Below are positions 44,649-57,453 of a DNA stretch of 64,000 bases, one piece after another. The number at the start of each line of letters is the position of its first letter. Position 1 is the stretch's first letter. The translations under genes were made by a program, and so were the position numbers. Source of the stretch: Notospermus geniculatus (lineage: Eukaryota; Nemertea; Pilidiophora; Heteronemertea; Lineidae); the NCBI GenBank assembly GCA_002633025.1, contig NMRB01000058.1:183478-247477 (forward strand), given 5' to 3'. The notes under the pieces were generated by a model. It did no database searches. It was not told the DNA's origin and saw only the letters and a list, made by a program, of their open reading frames with translations.

Positions 44649-46752
44649 AAAGGTCTCCTTCAAAGTATCAATGGGACAGAAGAAAGGCTTAAGTATCAAG
44701 GAAGCCACTATGTACTGACATAAAATCTGTTTATGTGGTTGAGCCTGCCTGATTCAGTGTCTGACAATCAGGTCCCAACTCACCCAGCTCAACACCAGAT
44801 AACTTACTTCACATATAAAGCTCTTTATGACAAAATATCATTCCTTTTTCCAAACAACTGGGAGATCATAGATTCTCTTGGAAACTTTTCCATTCTTCAA
44901 AACTGAACCTAAAACATTAAGTGGCAGGCCACCACTTGGACATGGTAATTGTTAATTTTCATTTTTAAAACCTGAGATATGTGGAATACTATGAAGTATA
45001 ACATAGATAAGGGCAGTTGTACCAAGTCAGTCGAAACTTGAAACCTCCAGACTTTCATTAACTCTACCACAATCTAACATTGGACAACAGTATTTTGATC
45101 GCCACTACATAATAACTAGTAAGCTGTTGGTACAGAAATTATCACAGTAGACCAGTGATGCTGTCAAAACAATATAGGGTGGTAAAGATGTGGGATTTTA
45201 ACATTTTGTTTCTGTGCAATCCCAATAATCGCATGGATAAAAGACTAATCATAAGATACTCTGGGCCCGATTTATAGCTCATGTTGGCATGACTGTTGTT
45301 CTGATGAAACGACCACTGTTTGAATAACCCGGCCACTTCTCCCTGCTACATCGCAGCTGGTCATCTGAGTTTTGACAATTCTGCAATCACTCATGAAGTC
45401 TGGAGGTTCTGGGAGGGATATCATCGTTGCCAATGTTACAATGCCTTGGAGAGTCGCACCCTTTATCTGATCATGAAGGACCAACAAGAACATACACAAT
45501 ACTACATCCCACATCAAGGTTAGAGAAAGTCACTGCTAACTGCTCCTTTGTGGGTCTTCTGAACATGCATACTTTTGTTAAAATCCCCATATCATTGTCC
45601 AATTTTATGTCCTTTTCGAATATGTGGCTTAAATTGCTAAAGTTTCCAAGTAACAATAGGCCTAAAGAGCAGAACTTTCCCATAGGTATGAAATCAAGAA
45701 TTGTGGGCATGTTTTTCTCTGCTCGATTCATCAACGACATTAAATATACAGTCCCACATGTTCAAATCAACAGGGCATTCTCTAACCTCGGCAAAAGATG
45801 CAAGTTAACAATAAATATTTCGACTGTATTAACAACAGCAAAATCTCACACACAGACTATATAACCTTAATGGCTATTGAAAATGCCCAATTCAATAGCA
45901 GTAGCAGGTAGTGTTCCATATCATGCTCTATATCATCCTCTCTCCTTCGAGCCTGACATGAAAACTGGGCCAGAATTTTCAATCCAGGGACTTTGCTTTC
46001 TCCCTCCTCTTTTCACCCTGAATTTTGACTTGAGGATTTCCACTCCGAAGCATGTCTTGCCGATTGCTCCACTCCAGATCCTGACTCATCGAAACCATGC
46101 TTTACTCCAAGCCAGAACTTCATCGCTTTGATACTTTAGGCAAACTGTTTGTATCAATCATGTCACTTGGTTTCTTGGATCAGAGTCAAAAGTTTATGAC
46201 TTGGTACCACCTTATGGCCTCTTGCAATGAACACATATTTGGACTGGTTTTAACTGATGATGAGCTGCATACCAAGAAAGAGAATGGAAGTCCTGGAGAC
46301 ACACAAAGTTTTGCCACACATTTGTATTCAATCAATGTATATGTCTTCTAAACAGACTTTTAAGGTTTACATTTGACATGTTTCAAATATTGCACAAGCA
46401 TTCCACAACTGACGGTCATTTTTACTGTCATCACAAAATCTAAACACTTGATGCGGAGATGGCCGCTTTCCATGTTGCTTGGGAAGTCTAAAGTGTCTGT
46501 TTAACACCTGCAGACAATAGAAAACATAAGTAGCTGCCTTGGGAAGACTGTAACAAGCAACACCATTGTTTTTTCAATAGACTGTGACGTTTCACAGTTT
46601 CACTTAAACAACAAACAAAACTTGAAAATTTGGGCAAGACAGTGTAGACTCCATTCAAATCTAGCATAAAGCTCATCATCAGCACAGCACCATGAGTGAT
46701 CCTGGCAACAAAATATGATTTTGAAGCTTCACCACATTGAGTCTAAATCATC

Positions 46753-49700
46753 CTAAGGTAGACTAATCTCTGAAGTTTCCATCATTTCTAGACACCGTAA
46801 ATCCACGTCTTCCTCATCATTCTCCTCCTCATCTTCCTCATCATCAATGACATCATCGTCGTACAAATGTTCGTCGACGTCCTGATCGTCCAACTTTTCG
46901 TCGTCATATTTTAGAGGGGAATTGAACATTTCATGTTTTTCTGACTCGTTACTGGCGTTACTCTCGCCGTCACTGTTTCTATATGGTGAAGACTTCCCTG
47001 AGGTTTTCTTACAGGCATTGCACGGCTTTAGGAGGCTAGGGTCGACAATGACTTCTCCATTTGGACCCTTGAAGATTATTCCACAGCAGATCTGTGTCCT
47101 GAAACAACAATACCAGTGGGTTATTTTTCAGTGGAATGAAATTACCCTCAAGTTACCACACAAATCATTAGCCACGTTCACATGAGAACCAACCACAGGC
47201 GTGGATCCAGATGGGGCGCTCTGGGCATGAGCCTGCCCATTTGGCCAACAAATCTGTAAAATCGACCGGGAAATTCTAGAATATGGAGCAAATCATTGAA
47301 ATTCACTGCAGATTCCAATGCTCCTAGCACAAGGCACCCCCTCATTTTTTCAAATCCTGGATCCACCCCTGCAACCTTACATTAAAGAATTTAGCTTTTG
47401 ATATTACTACTGGTCCAGTCAGATGGACTAGAGTTGCTAATGGAAATCAATTATGACCGCAAGGCATTCTGCTACATAACCCTTGGTACTGAGAAAGGTC
47501 AGAAGGTCAAAAAGTAGTTCCGGCAGCAAAGGAGGCTGCATGTCAGGATATATCTAGGTCATTTGTATTGATTAGGATCAGAAAATCTATAACTTTCATG
47601 AACGTATGTAGTGAATCAGAGTGACTAATCCATGAGCATCGGATTACATAGATGATCATCTTCATATGTAAAGGAATGATATGCAATCGACATCACATGT
47701 AAACCAATCTACATGTAAACCTTTTTCAGTTACATGTAGTGTTATACATGTAGACTAATTGTCTTTACACACTAATGCCCCGTGGGTTTTACCACCCACT
47801 TGTTAACAGAATGATTGATGATTAAGGTTTTTCTAGGTAGTCATGATGATGACATTCAGAAAGTTGGCTGGCTATCAACAATCAGTATGGGTCAATACTT
47901 GGCAGTAGATGTACTTTGAAATCAAAATAAATGTACAAGAGAATGTGCAGGGTATTGACCTCAGGAAATACATCGGATAGGGAAATGTTTATCTTAACTG
48001 CCACTAAAGTATCAGCAACGACAAAGCTGCAGTGTAGTGAAGTCCACGACTCCACTTGCACCAATGACTTACTTTTTCCAATATGAAAGGTCAAGGAATG
48101 AACTGAACTTGTGCGCTGAATGTCTCCCGGCTGGAAGCTCGTTGGAATCGTCTGATATGTCGCTGAATGTGGGACTGGGGGGTTGGTATGCTGAGGAGCG
48201 TGTCCGTCGTATATGGAGTTCAGGATCTAGAAAGAGAGATTCGGGAGTTAAACTTTGAGATGAATGGAGCAGATTTAAACGATTGGGACTGTGATGGATG
48301 GAGGCAGCTTATCTGCTACAGTACTTAAGATTCTGAAGTGAACAGTGGGATGAAAACAAAATCTTTGTTCATTGTGGTCTCGGAATACACAAGTATTTCC
48401 AATTTGAAGATGATAAGTTCAATCAGTGTGTTAATATTAATATCACCCTTGGATACCAACTATAAACATGGTACAATGACCATATTCACTTTTTTCACGA
48501 TAAATTCCAATAATTAGGCCACTGTGTTCGCAACACCTTTGGCGATGACTCAAGCAGAGTTCACAGACAAATGAGTTGGAATGGGGGCATCTTTTGTTCC
48601 AGATATTGTGGGGAAATGCGTAGGCAGTCCAAAATAAATGCTTGATAACACTTGAAGTATTTGAACTAATCTTCATATTTAGGTCAACTGCTATTATCCC
48701 AGCAGTCCAATGCCCAGGCTAGAGATGTCAAAACATGCAGGTGCATGCTCAGTTTTAATACAACAACAAATCATTGTACAGATTTGTGACAAAGTCATTC
48801 TATGACTCTAAACAATGTCAAATGCCAGTCGCACAATTCATGGTGTTTTTGGGAAGACAGCATGACAATAGAACATTTCACTTCACTGATGACCTTCAAA
48901 AGAATGCTGAAGTTGAAAATGTTTATTCCACAAGTAAGTCCACTCGTGGCAATCAAAGTATAAGAGATTAACACAACTGAGTCAAAATATGTCTTCAACA
49001 TAAAACATTGCAGGATTAAACAGCACAATCAACCAGACAAAAGTTGGACAAGGAGTACCGGTACACTGTTTGGGGTATGAATAAGTAGTCAATGGGTCAT
49101 ATGAATAAAGACTACCAAATGCTTTGACTTCAGATCTGTACAGCATTGTCTAGTGCATTTGTGTTACAAAATTCAAGTAGAAGCATTTACTAGTCTTTAT
49201 TCATATGACCCATTCATTGATCATGCTCTTGGCACATGCAATTCATGTGCAATGTTTGGGTGTGAGGATTGGATCTATGCCAAGCCATACTTGTGTGACA
49301 GGTCAGGTTAGATACCGGTTGAAGTTCTACATAAAATTCCTGATTTTCTTCAATATGGGTCTATTTATGAGGTGATCCCATCTTCAATTGGTCGTGCATG
49401 CTATAATGAACTCTAGAAGCTGATCCAGAAACCCAAGACCATTGTATATGTATGTCAACAGTACTAAACTAAACACAATATCAAGGGAACACAAATATAG
49501 TACATGCATGCATCCCTCGAGCAATTTATGCCAAAGGTTCAGGGTCAGGTGAGCATTGCATCAAACACAACAATGAAATAGCATAGAACATACAGAAGAT
49601 TCTTTTTGTTGTGTAATCATAATGAAACAGGCATTTATTCTTATCAAATTGGTTCAATCATACTTGACCAGAAATTCATACATTTGGAATGTAGTGATAT

Positions 49701-51426
49701 GTGACACATTCAGACCAAGTTCTCTGGATTGGAGTGAAGCCTAAATGGATCTGTTATTACGATTATGAATAGATATGCTCTGTCATCAATAATTCACAAC
49801 ACACACTGCCTAAGGTGAAACTCAAACATTTCTGAATCACTGAATACTATGACATGACAACAGGATCACACTGGGTAGAGTCCAGAAATGTATAAACTAG
49901 CCTACACAATACAAAGCCAATTCATGATATTGTGTATCCATGCTTTTTTTCAACAATTGTTCAAGGTACCGGTACAAGCTGATAAACTGAGTTTTTATTT
50001 TGTAACAACACCACTGTGCTTACAATCAGACCCTGAATGTTTCTGGAGTAAGATGCACAGGAAATGTGTACATCACTCTTCTCATACTTCAAAAGCCTTG
50101 AAATGGCTCATTATAAAATACCGTACCTCAGGCTGAGAATGACTCGGTCAGTCATGGGATGATTAGCACAGCGAGTGCTAAGTGCTGAATGGTTTAACGT
50201 GCACCTCACCCCAACCATCATGCCCAATACAATAAAGACCATGGTCAAGCGTCAGGTTGATTCAAGGACACCCATAGTTTAATTCAGGGTAATCTCTTTG
50301 ATTCCCTCATTGCACCCTACCATGTGACTCGTCTCTGAACCTGCGTCATTGCCAACGTCATTATCATAATCTTATGAATATGAAACGAGGGCTATGAACT
50401 GTGCATGACCCCAGCATACTATGACGTTTCCTCGCAGTGTTCAGGTTGGGTTTTACGCCTGTTCCGACCTGGATTATAGGTACAAGGTCGGCCAGATAGC
50501 CAGTTGCCCAGCCATCTGGAGTTCAGAAAGGTCACTTAGAGGGGAAAGGATTGACTGTCCGGTCAATAACCTTGTAGAGGGCAGNTACTGAGATGGCAGG
50601 ATGCCAACATTATTAACATGCCGAACATGTTGGTTTACACTGTAGCATCTTGCAAGTGTGTATCTATCGCCACCACACAGGGAACCAACTTGAAGGTAAA
50701 ATTTCAGCATCTATAAACTGCAACCAGCCAGGTTGATGCTGCACTACCCATCGTTCAGGTGTGAGTTCAATATCCGATCAAATGTTGCATTCATTGCACA
50801 GATCGAGCTGGGTCTTTGTGATGGAGTCAAGGACGCACTGAGGGCGTGAACAACACGGGCAAATTGGGTCAATGATCGCAGTGACACAATGCTATGATTC
50901 TCACTGCTTTGGATTTGACTGAATGCGAGACAACATCTGAAATGTTTAGTGATGATTGCAACGAGTCTTTGTGTTTACACCAGTGGATGAAAATCCCACC
51001 AGACCAGGCACGAATATCAAAATAGCTGATGGTACTCTTGGGTCATATTGGCAAGGCCAGTTTATTGTGCCTTGCTGTGGGTTGTTTCAGAAAAACTAAA
51101 ATTTAAATGTACATAATTGGGGGTTCGATCAGGTTTATCATAAAGGATTGAGGCAGATAATACGGAAGCCTGTATGTCATTACTTATTGCATACTTACAT
51201 GATGCCAGTTTCTGTTCGAGCCAGGAGGCAGTTTCTTCCAACGTTTTACCAATAGAACACAAGCGTTGCAAATTTCCCCTGAGCGTTGTTCTGTGATTTT
51301 GAAGCACATAAAAAAGTCCGCTTCATATTTTCGGCTGTCTGTGAATCTTGAGCTAGATGACTTTGCACGGCATATGCAACAGCCGTGTATACTCCGGTAG
51401 ATCTTTGGTTTGTGAAAACTGAACAT
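46753..51426 (-). CDS. SINHCAF: SINHCAF (FAM60A), Sin3-HDAC complex subunit, incomplete
   Basis: Component of the Sin3-HDAC corepressor complex, a nuclear regulator. Exon 51199-51426 (76 codons) encodes MFSFHKPKIYRSIHGCCICR, then AKSSSSRFTDS and EICNACVLLVKRWKKLP, the family's Cys-rich N-terminal domain (Cys 16, 17, 19, 41, 53, 56). Exon 48073-48226 ends FSSFLDLSYWKK (human FSFLDLTYWKR). Exon 46753-47098 starts TQICCGIIFKGPNGEVIVDP (human QKICCGIIYKGRFGEVLID) and stops with TAG at 46753. The splice AA|G between the last two is in phase. At least one exon, for the basic segment after NWHHV, was not found between 48227 and 51198; an N at 50584 may hide it. The acceptor at 51473 shows a separate upstream 5' UTR exon. 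The tail after KPCNACKK is long and Asp/Glu-rich, unlike the short human tail. Confidence 0.92.
47196..47371 (-). mobile_element. MITE-like element with GGATCC ends, copy 2
   Basis: Inverted relative to 44094-44260, with shared words such as GGCCAACAAATCTGTAAAAT and ends CAGGCGTGGATCCAG and CTGGATCCACCCCTG. It lies in the last SINHCAF intron. Confidence 0.7.
49090..49214. mobile_element. MITE family M1, copy 2
   Basis: CAATGGGTCATATGAATAAA at the left and TCTTTATTCATATGACCCAT at the right; the interior TGTACAGCATTGTCTAGTGC matches the other copies. It lies in a SINHCAF intron. Confidence 0.85.
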
Positions 51427-51472
51427 GGTTGAATCGCAGCAGTCACCTTCACTGGGACATTATTCCACTACC
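51427..51472 (-). other. SINHCAF: SINHCAF 5' UTR part of the first coding exon
   Basis: The minus strand reads TTTATTTGCAG|GTAGTGG, a good acceptor 46 nt before the ATG, so transcription starts at an exon farther right. One candidate is the splice-flanked segment near 55754-55817 (donor GTAAGC); another is the promoter cluster at about 63.87 kb. Confidence 0.55.
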
Positions 51473-54400
51473 TGCAAATAAACAGAATGTGACATCATTA
51501 GTCATACATTAATCTGAGCAATGAGAGCCAAACAAAGCCAACTTGGCTTCATATCACAGCCTAGGCCTAGTCCTATAGCACAAAATGATACCATACTTCC
51601 TGGAAAAATAACACAACGCCTAGTCAAACTGACTATGGACCAAAAGTATCGAATCTTTATCTTTGATGACGACAGACCAAGTATGGTAGGCCTACATTCA
51701 CATCCTCAGTCCCTTGATGAGCAATCCAAGCCATCCTACACACTGCTAACATGTAATGGGTCAAGGTTGCCAATACCAGTACATAACTTGAGTTGCACAT
51801 CACACAAAACGAGGAGCTACACACATATTGCCTTGAAGGGTTTTTTACCTGTAGAACTATAACATACCCATACATTAGTCAGGGGTGGGGTCCATTGTAA
51901 CTAGCCAATACCCTAGAGGTATACGTTTTGAAAGGCACCATCTGCCACAGAGATCTTTAACGCCCAATTATTATTTAGACTGAGTGCCCTATTCAATATT
52001 CAATATTCAAGCAAAATCTTTGTTCTTCACACTCATGTGCAGCAGGTTGACAACTCAACAGTTTCAGTCATGTCCATGCATTAGACCAGTGCCTTGCGGC
52101 TTGCCATAGAAGCCCCACACTGGCGTTGATTCTGCAGGTGTTCGGCCTTCATTGACTACAACACCAGTCTATCTGACAGTGTCAGACACCCAGTGACAGC
52201 AGAATCTCACAACAACACATCTGATCACAAATTTCTAATATACATTCCATCTTAATATGCTCCATAGCATTCCTCAAGCACCAAAGATCAACAGTAGAAA
52301 TCAAGGAAAGAGATGAATTATCAACATCTGGGAAAAAAAGAGAACACATGCGAAATGCATAGCAAAACAAAATCTGATTCAGAGCAATACTGCAGGCAAG
52401 CTCAAGTGTATGGTATGGTGCATTCAGATTCAGGGTATCTAGTTCCTGTTAGCAGCCAGTGCTAAACCTGCAGCTGATAAAAACCTCTTGAAATCAAGCT
52501 TCCATGTGGCTAAATCTTGACTATGAGAGACAGAAATAGAACATCAACTCCTGTGAAAGATTGCAGCAAATCAGCCAAAACATCGTTATCCTCACAAGGT
52601 GTAAAGAAGGCCATGGCATAGACAAGATCCGAAAATAACTACCCTGGTATTTTCAGACTTAATATTGAGTTTTCCAGGTAGGATTGATGTGAAGAATGTA
52701 GGTCACATAATCCCCAGCAATAACCAATGAGATTTCATGAGTACAAATTAGAAATCAATGAATTGTGAAAGAAGGAAGTTCATAGGCCTGGTGTGAAAAA
52801 TGTCTGAACCAGTTAGCAGTCATGAATGTAGGTCAAGAGCATACTGGCCTACCTTTTCAAGACAGTTAGTTGGTGAGTCTCTCATCAAACAATGTATCGA
52901 GAAGGTCATGAAGAAGTAGAACAACTGTAGAACTCCCTTAGTTTGTTGTCAAGGAATCCAAAGACTGTTCATGACGCAAATGGAAGAAACATACACCAAT
53001 CTGCAGAATAGCCGGCCATTCACGCACGCAGACACACGCACACTCATTTGCTCATGCTAAATCAATCTGCATCATCATCACCATGGAAACACTACATGGT
53101 TGACTTACTTCGAACTTTTGAAACAGAGTCTGAAGATACATGTTCATATCAGTGATAAAACACAAGGGGTAATGGGCGTGGACACCGCATCACAGTACAA
53201 AGGAAGAGGATTGCATAAAATTCAGTTGTTGTACTAAAGGTTAAGAGTCAAGGTCATTATAGATCATCACACTACCACACAGACCCCTTGGGGTGGCTCT
53301 ACACAAACTGTGGACATTGATTAACCTTCATTAGCATGAATTCACAAACTAAACAGGTGTCAATGACAGTAAACCCAGTTGGGATCCTGAGTTTAGGTGC
53401 TAACGTTTCCCTAATTATCAAAACTGACACACATTTCAATTCAAGACCAGTTTCCAAGACCAAGACCACAAACTTCAAGACCAATAATTCACCCTTGATT
53501 GGCAATTCATTAATTTGCATGACTTTCTCAAAATCCATACATATTGTCAAATTGAATTCAACATTTAGAAACACAACTGACTTTGTGATAACATTATCAT
53601 AAATCCCAATCTAGACAATTTTTTAAAGAGGAAAGTCCCATGCCCCAATTAGCTGAGAGAAAACTTGGAGAAAACGGTTAGAGAACAAAAAGAAAGATGC
53701 CGGGCTCATCTTAGCCTCCATGAACAAAAACAAGGATTGCGGCATTGCAAATTGTGACACAATGATAAATCACCAACGGAATGAAAGGGAGTCCCAAGGG
53801 ATAACGAATAACTGAACTCACTCACGGCAGACAGTCCATTTTGATAATTGAAACTAAACTGGAAATGTGAGAGTGTCCAATGTTTGTGAATACATTACAT
53901 TACATCTAAGAGGTATATGGCCCAAAACAAGTACCTCTACCTATTGCTTTCCATCCCTGTATTACGTAGGAGCTTTACAACATCCACACAGGGAAATATC
54001 TACAACACAGTATTCTAAATGTCAATGGAGACATTATGTTGGAAAAAATAGTGTTTATCACGATGCCAGACACATTTTTAATTTCCTCCATGATGTCTGT
54101 TTTATACTGGATGAGTCTGCAACCTTGAATTTGCTCCTAAATCAACTTGTGACAGCCAAGACTGCCAATAGGAAGAACTGTATCAAAATAATATATTATG
54201 GCCAATATTACATGTATCATCATCTCCATATTGCACTTTTTGTTGCATTTTGAGATTTTCTGCAAATTTCAACATGCAAATATCTCTATTTCAAGTATTT
54301 ATGTCATTTGGGCCACCTGTACCAGGTGGTCAGTTCTCTCCATCCAAGTGTACTAAACACGAGCTAAAATACAACATTTAGAAGAAAACAAAAGTTGATT

Positions 54401-56830
54401 TGTACAAAAATGAAACTGAACCCGTGGGGAAAGAGCAGGGTGACAGTTTGCTACACAAGTAATGCCACATGAGGCTTGAGTTGACACCCGCATTCAGATA
54501 TTCCTAATATTCACTAATTATACAAGTTCCGGAAGTGCTGTCTACCTACACAGATGGACATATCTTTTTTTAACAATTACAACTGAAGTCCTGGGGGGTT
54601 TTCCAAGTAAATGACCACACATCATAAATCATGGATTATTATACTAATGGAACATCAAAACAGAAGCCATAGGCTGACGGCAAAAAACATAAACAGGGAC
54701 AATGGACAACTGCACACAACAGCTTTGCTTTTGAACTGCAGCTTCAATTAGAACACTCAAAAAGAACCCATTGTTACATTGAAAGCATAATTCTGAAATA
54801 TTTGGATGAAATTCTACATATGCTCCAAGTGTTAGATCATACAATGTAAGCTGGTCACAGTACGGGATCCTTCAGTTGCCAACAAACTACAATGGAGGCA
54901 TATGGCACAGCATCTGGTGGCGACCAAAATCTATCCATTAACCAGATTAACTGATGGACATTATTTTCCTTTTTCCATCAATGATGTATGCAACTTGCCA
55001 ATCAGATGAGATAACAAACCCTACCAAAAGGAACCCTCAAACATGAAAATCTACTGAAGGGGAAATGATCTTTCTCAGGCCTACCTGCTTCATTGGTGAT
55101 CCTCACGACACTGACCTCATGTAGAATGACAAACTTCATAAAGATCAAGTCAAGAGTAATTAGAGGAAAAGTGTTAATTATTGACAGATCGACAACTTAC
55201 AGACAGCTGAGTGGACAAAGCAAGTGCTGACTGAAGCCTGATCACACAAGGTATGGTTTGGGATAAGCTGAGGTGGTGTGTTTGCCCCAGCGAATGGCAA
55301 CTAGAAAACGTTGCCTAGACTGCGGAAGTACTGTGTATTTTTCAACATGACACCAAAATGATCATGTCACATGAAATATATGTGGTGCATGTCCATGCAA
55401 TGCATATTCCTTTGCTATCGTCCGAACTGCATGTGCATTTCAGTCCCGATCAGCATTTCTAAAATTTTCTCTCAAATCCAGAAGCCTAGTACCCAGACGT
55501 GCGTCTAGACGGCTCTGTTGTACTGTCTATTCCATACCTTCGATATATATCTTATTCCAAAACATGGCAAAACGGTCGGTAATGAACAAATTCCCTAAAT
55601 CGACACTGGCACATACTTGATGAACACAACCACCACAAATCAAAGAATATGACCAACCTTGGAAGGAGTGTTGAATGAAATAAAACAGGGCCTGAACAAA
55701 ATTATATATATCTGATCAGTACCCACGCTTGCGTCTAGACGTCTCTGCTTACCATGGCCAAGTTCCAAGCGCTTGGGGAAGCCACGTGCAACAACACAAC
55801 CAAACTTGATCGATTTCTGATTCGAAAAGAGAGACATAAATGCGAGTCTCTCAGACAGACACAAATAAACACGGAAAATTCAACACTATTGTCACATAAA
55901 TTAATAAATTTGAAAAAAAGGATATATCAGACAGACTATACGATACACACAAAACATAATTGCAAAAATAACTGAGACGGACCAAAAGATACAATATTCC
56001 TGATCCACACAATATTCCTGATCCAATGTGGGTGGATAATGTCAGTTGCTCCACATATCCACACTCCCAGGCCAGGTAGAACCAATTTTCCAACCAGGCA
56101 CAGATCATATCAAGCACCTGATTTGCTCCATCTTGGGTTGCTAACCACATGCGGAGATGCAGGACATCTCCTAGCAATACTAACTAATGGAATGCAAAAT
56201 GATAATGGCAAATGCAACAGAAAACAGCAATGATGCAGAAGAAAGGACTACCTCTCTTGACCCAACTAGGGGAAAGAACAACCGCTGCAAAAGCATTAAA
56301 TCTGCACACTACGAAAACGTCTGCCAGAACAGCAACACGGACCTGCTAGCTGGAAGCAGGAAACCCTAACGAAGAAAGTGACTGTGCAATATTTGTGTCA
56401 ACCCTTGATATATAAATATAGTGCGATCAATACTGGAGTCTCGACGAGAGTCGGTCTGCTTCCCCAACTACATTACTTCAGCGGATATGCTAATTTGGCA
56501 TTGGCAGTAATTTTGACAATGCGGCAGTGACGAGACTGGGGATGATCAGTGAGGCTGAAGAGTGTGTTGGAGATCAATGACAATTCTGCATGTCATCACA
56601 ATCATTCTCACTGCAGCTAACCTCTGCAAATGGCCTCCGTCATCTCCACCAAGAATGCACAACAATTGAAACTTGAAATCTAAAATGGTAACCCAGAGTT
56701 TGTCCTGATTTTTTTATCAGCAAACTGTAGGCCCATCTAGATTTCGAGGGCTTTTATTGACAAGAGGGGTGGAATGGAGCGCTCCACCTCACCATCACCA
56801 ACGGCTAACAGATCAATTTGGTTCCAACAC
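51473..56830. other. no recognised coding sequence
   Basis: AT-rich sequence with only short unrelated frames, possibly a SINHCAF 5' intron or intergenic. Near-duplicate words (GTACCCAGACGTGCGTCTAGA at 55490 and GTACCCACGCTTGCGTCTAGA at 55720) flank about 230 bp. Confidence 0.4.
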
Positions 56831-56834
56831 ATTG

Positions 56835-56960
56835 GGGTCATATGAATAAAGACTAGCAAATGCTTTTACGTGTACTTCAGATTTGCACAGCATTGCCAAG
56901 TGTATTTGGGTTGCAGAATTCAAGTAAAAGCATTTACTATAGTCTTTATTCATATGACCC
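56835..56960. mobile_element. MITE family M1, copy 3
   Basis: GGGTCATATGAATAAAGACT at the left, AGTCTTTATTCATATGACCC at the right; the interior is shared with the other copies, with a 2-base insertion in the right arm. Confidence 0.85.
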
Positions 56961-57101
56961 GTGTTTCATAAGCATGCTCTAATGCTATGGAGGACGGATA
57001 TCAGAAGCAGTAAGTGATCACACCAATTTCCAGGCAGGGACGCCAACCCACTTTCCAGATGAATCTTATTCAGGAATCTTGACACGTGCCTTTTTAGCCT
57101 G

Positions 57102-57380
57102 CCGCACACGAGTGCAATTTTGTCTCCGACGTTGCCTCCATAGGAGCTTTTTGTCTCCGCATCCTGTCACTGCACACGCCGGGGTGCGTCAGTTACCGCA
57201 CACAATTGCAAATTTGCATCCTGTAGATGCGGCGCGACATCATTCAAACATGTTTGGTCTGCTTTGGAGGCAAAAAAATCCATCTTCACATCTGCCTCCG
57301 GCCACCGCACACAATGACATGATTTGCACGTAGGAGGCAAAAATCTCCATAGTTGGAGGCAAAATTGCACTCGTGTGCGG
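57102..57380. mobile_element. 279-bp element with 21-bp perfect inverted repeats
   Basis: The left arm at 57102-57122 starts CCGCACACGAGTGCAA and is mirrored exactly at 57360-57380. Inside, CCGCACACAATTG, CCGCACACAATGAC and GGAGGCAAAAA words recur in both orientations, giving a multi-arm foldback. Moderately GC-rich; no transposase. Confidence 0.78.
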
Positions 57381-57393
57381 ACCGCTTTAGCAT

Positions 57394-57453
57394 CCTCACG
57401 ATTCATCCATGTCTATGAACATGGATGTTCACAGACATGGATGAATCGTGAGG
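57394..57453. repeat. 60-bp near-perfect palindrome
   Basis: Two 29-nt arms with one mismatch around a 2-nt loop. The left arm starts CCTCACGATTCATCCATGTC and its mirror ends at 57453. It starts 14 bp after the 57102-57380 element. Confidence 0.88.

Noticed and set aside
45427-45864. 145-aa open frame, plus strand
   Set aside because: Longest frame in its area but resembles no family I know, with no supporting exon structure.
53867-54253. 128-aa open frame, plus strand
   Set aside because: Low-complexity Tyr/His-rich composition, no homology recognised, no neighbouring exons.
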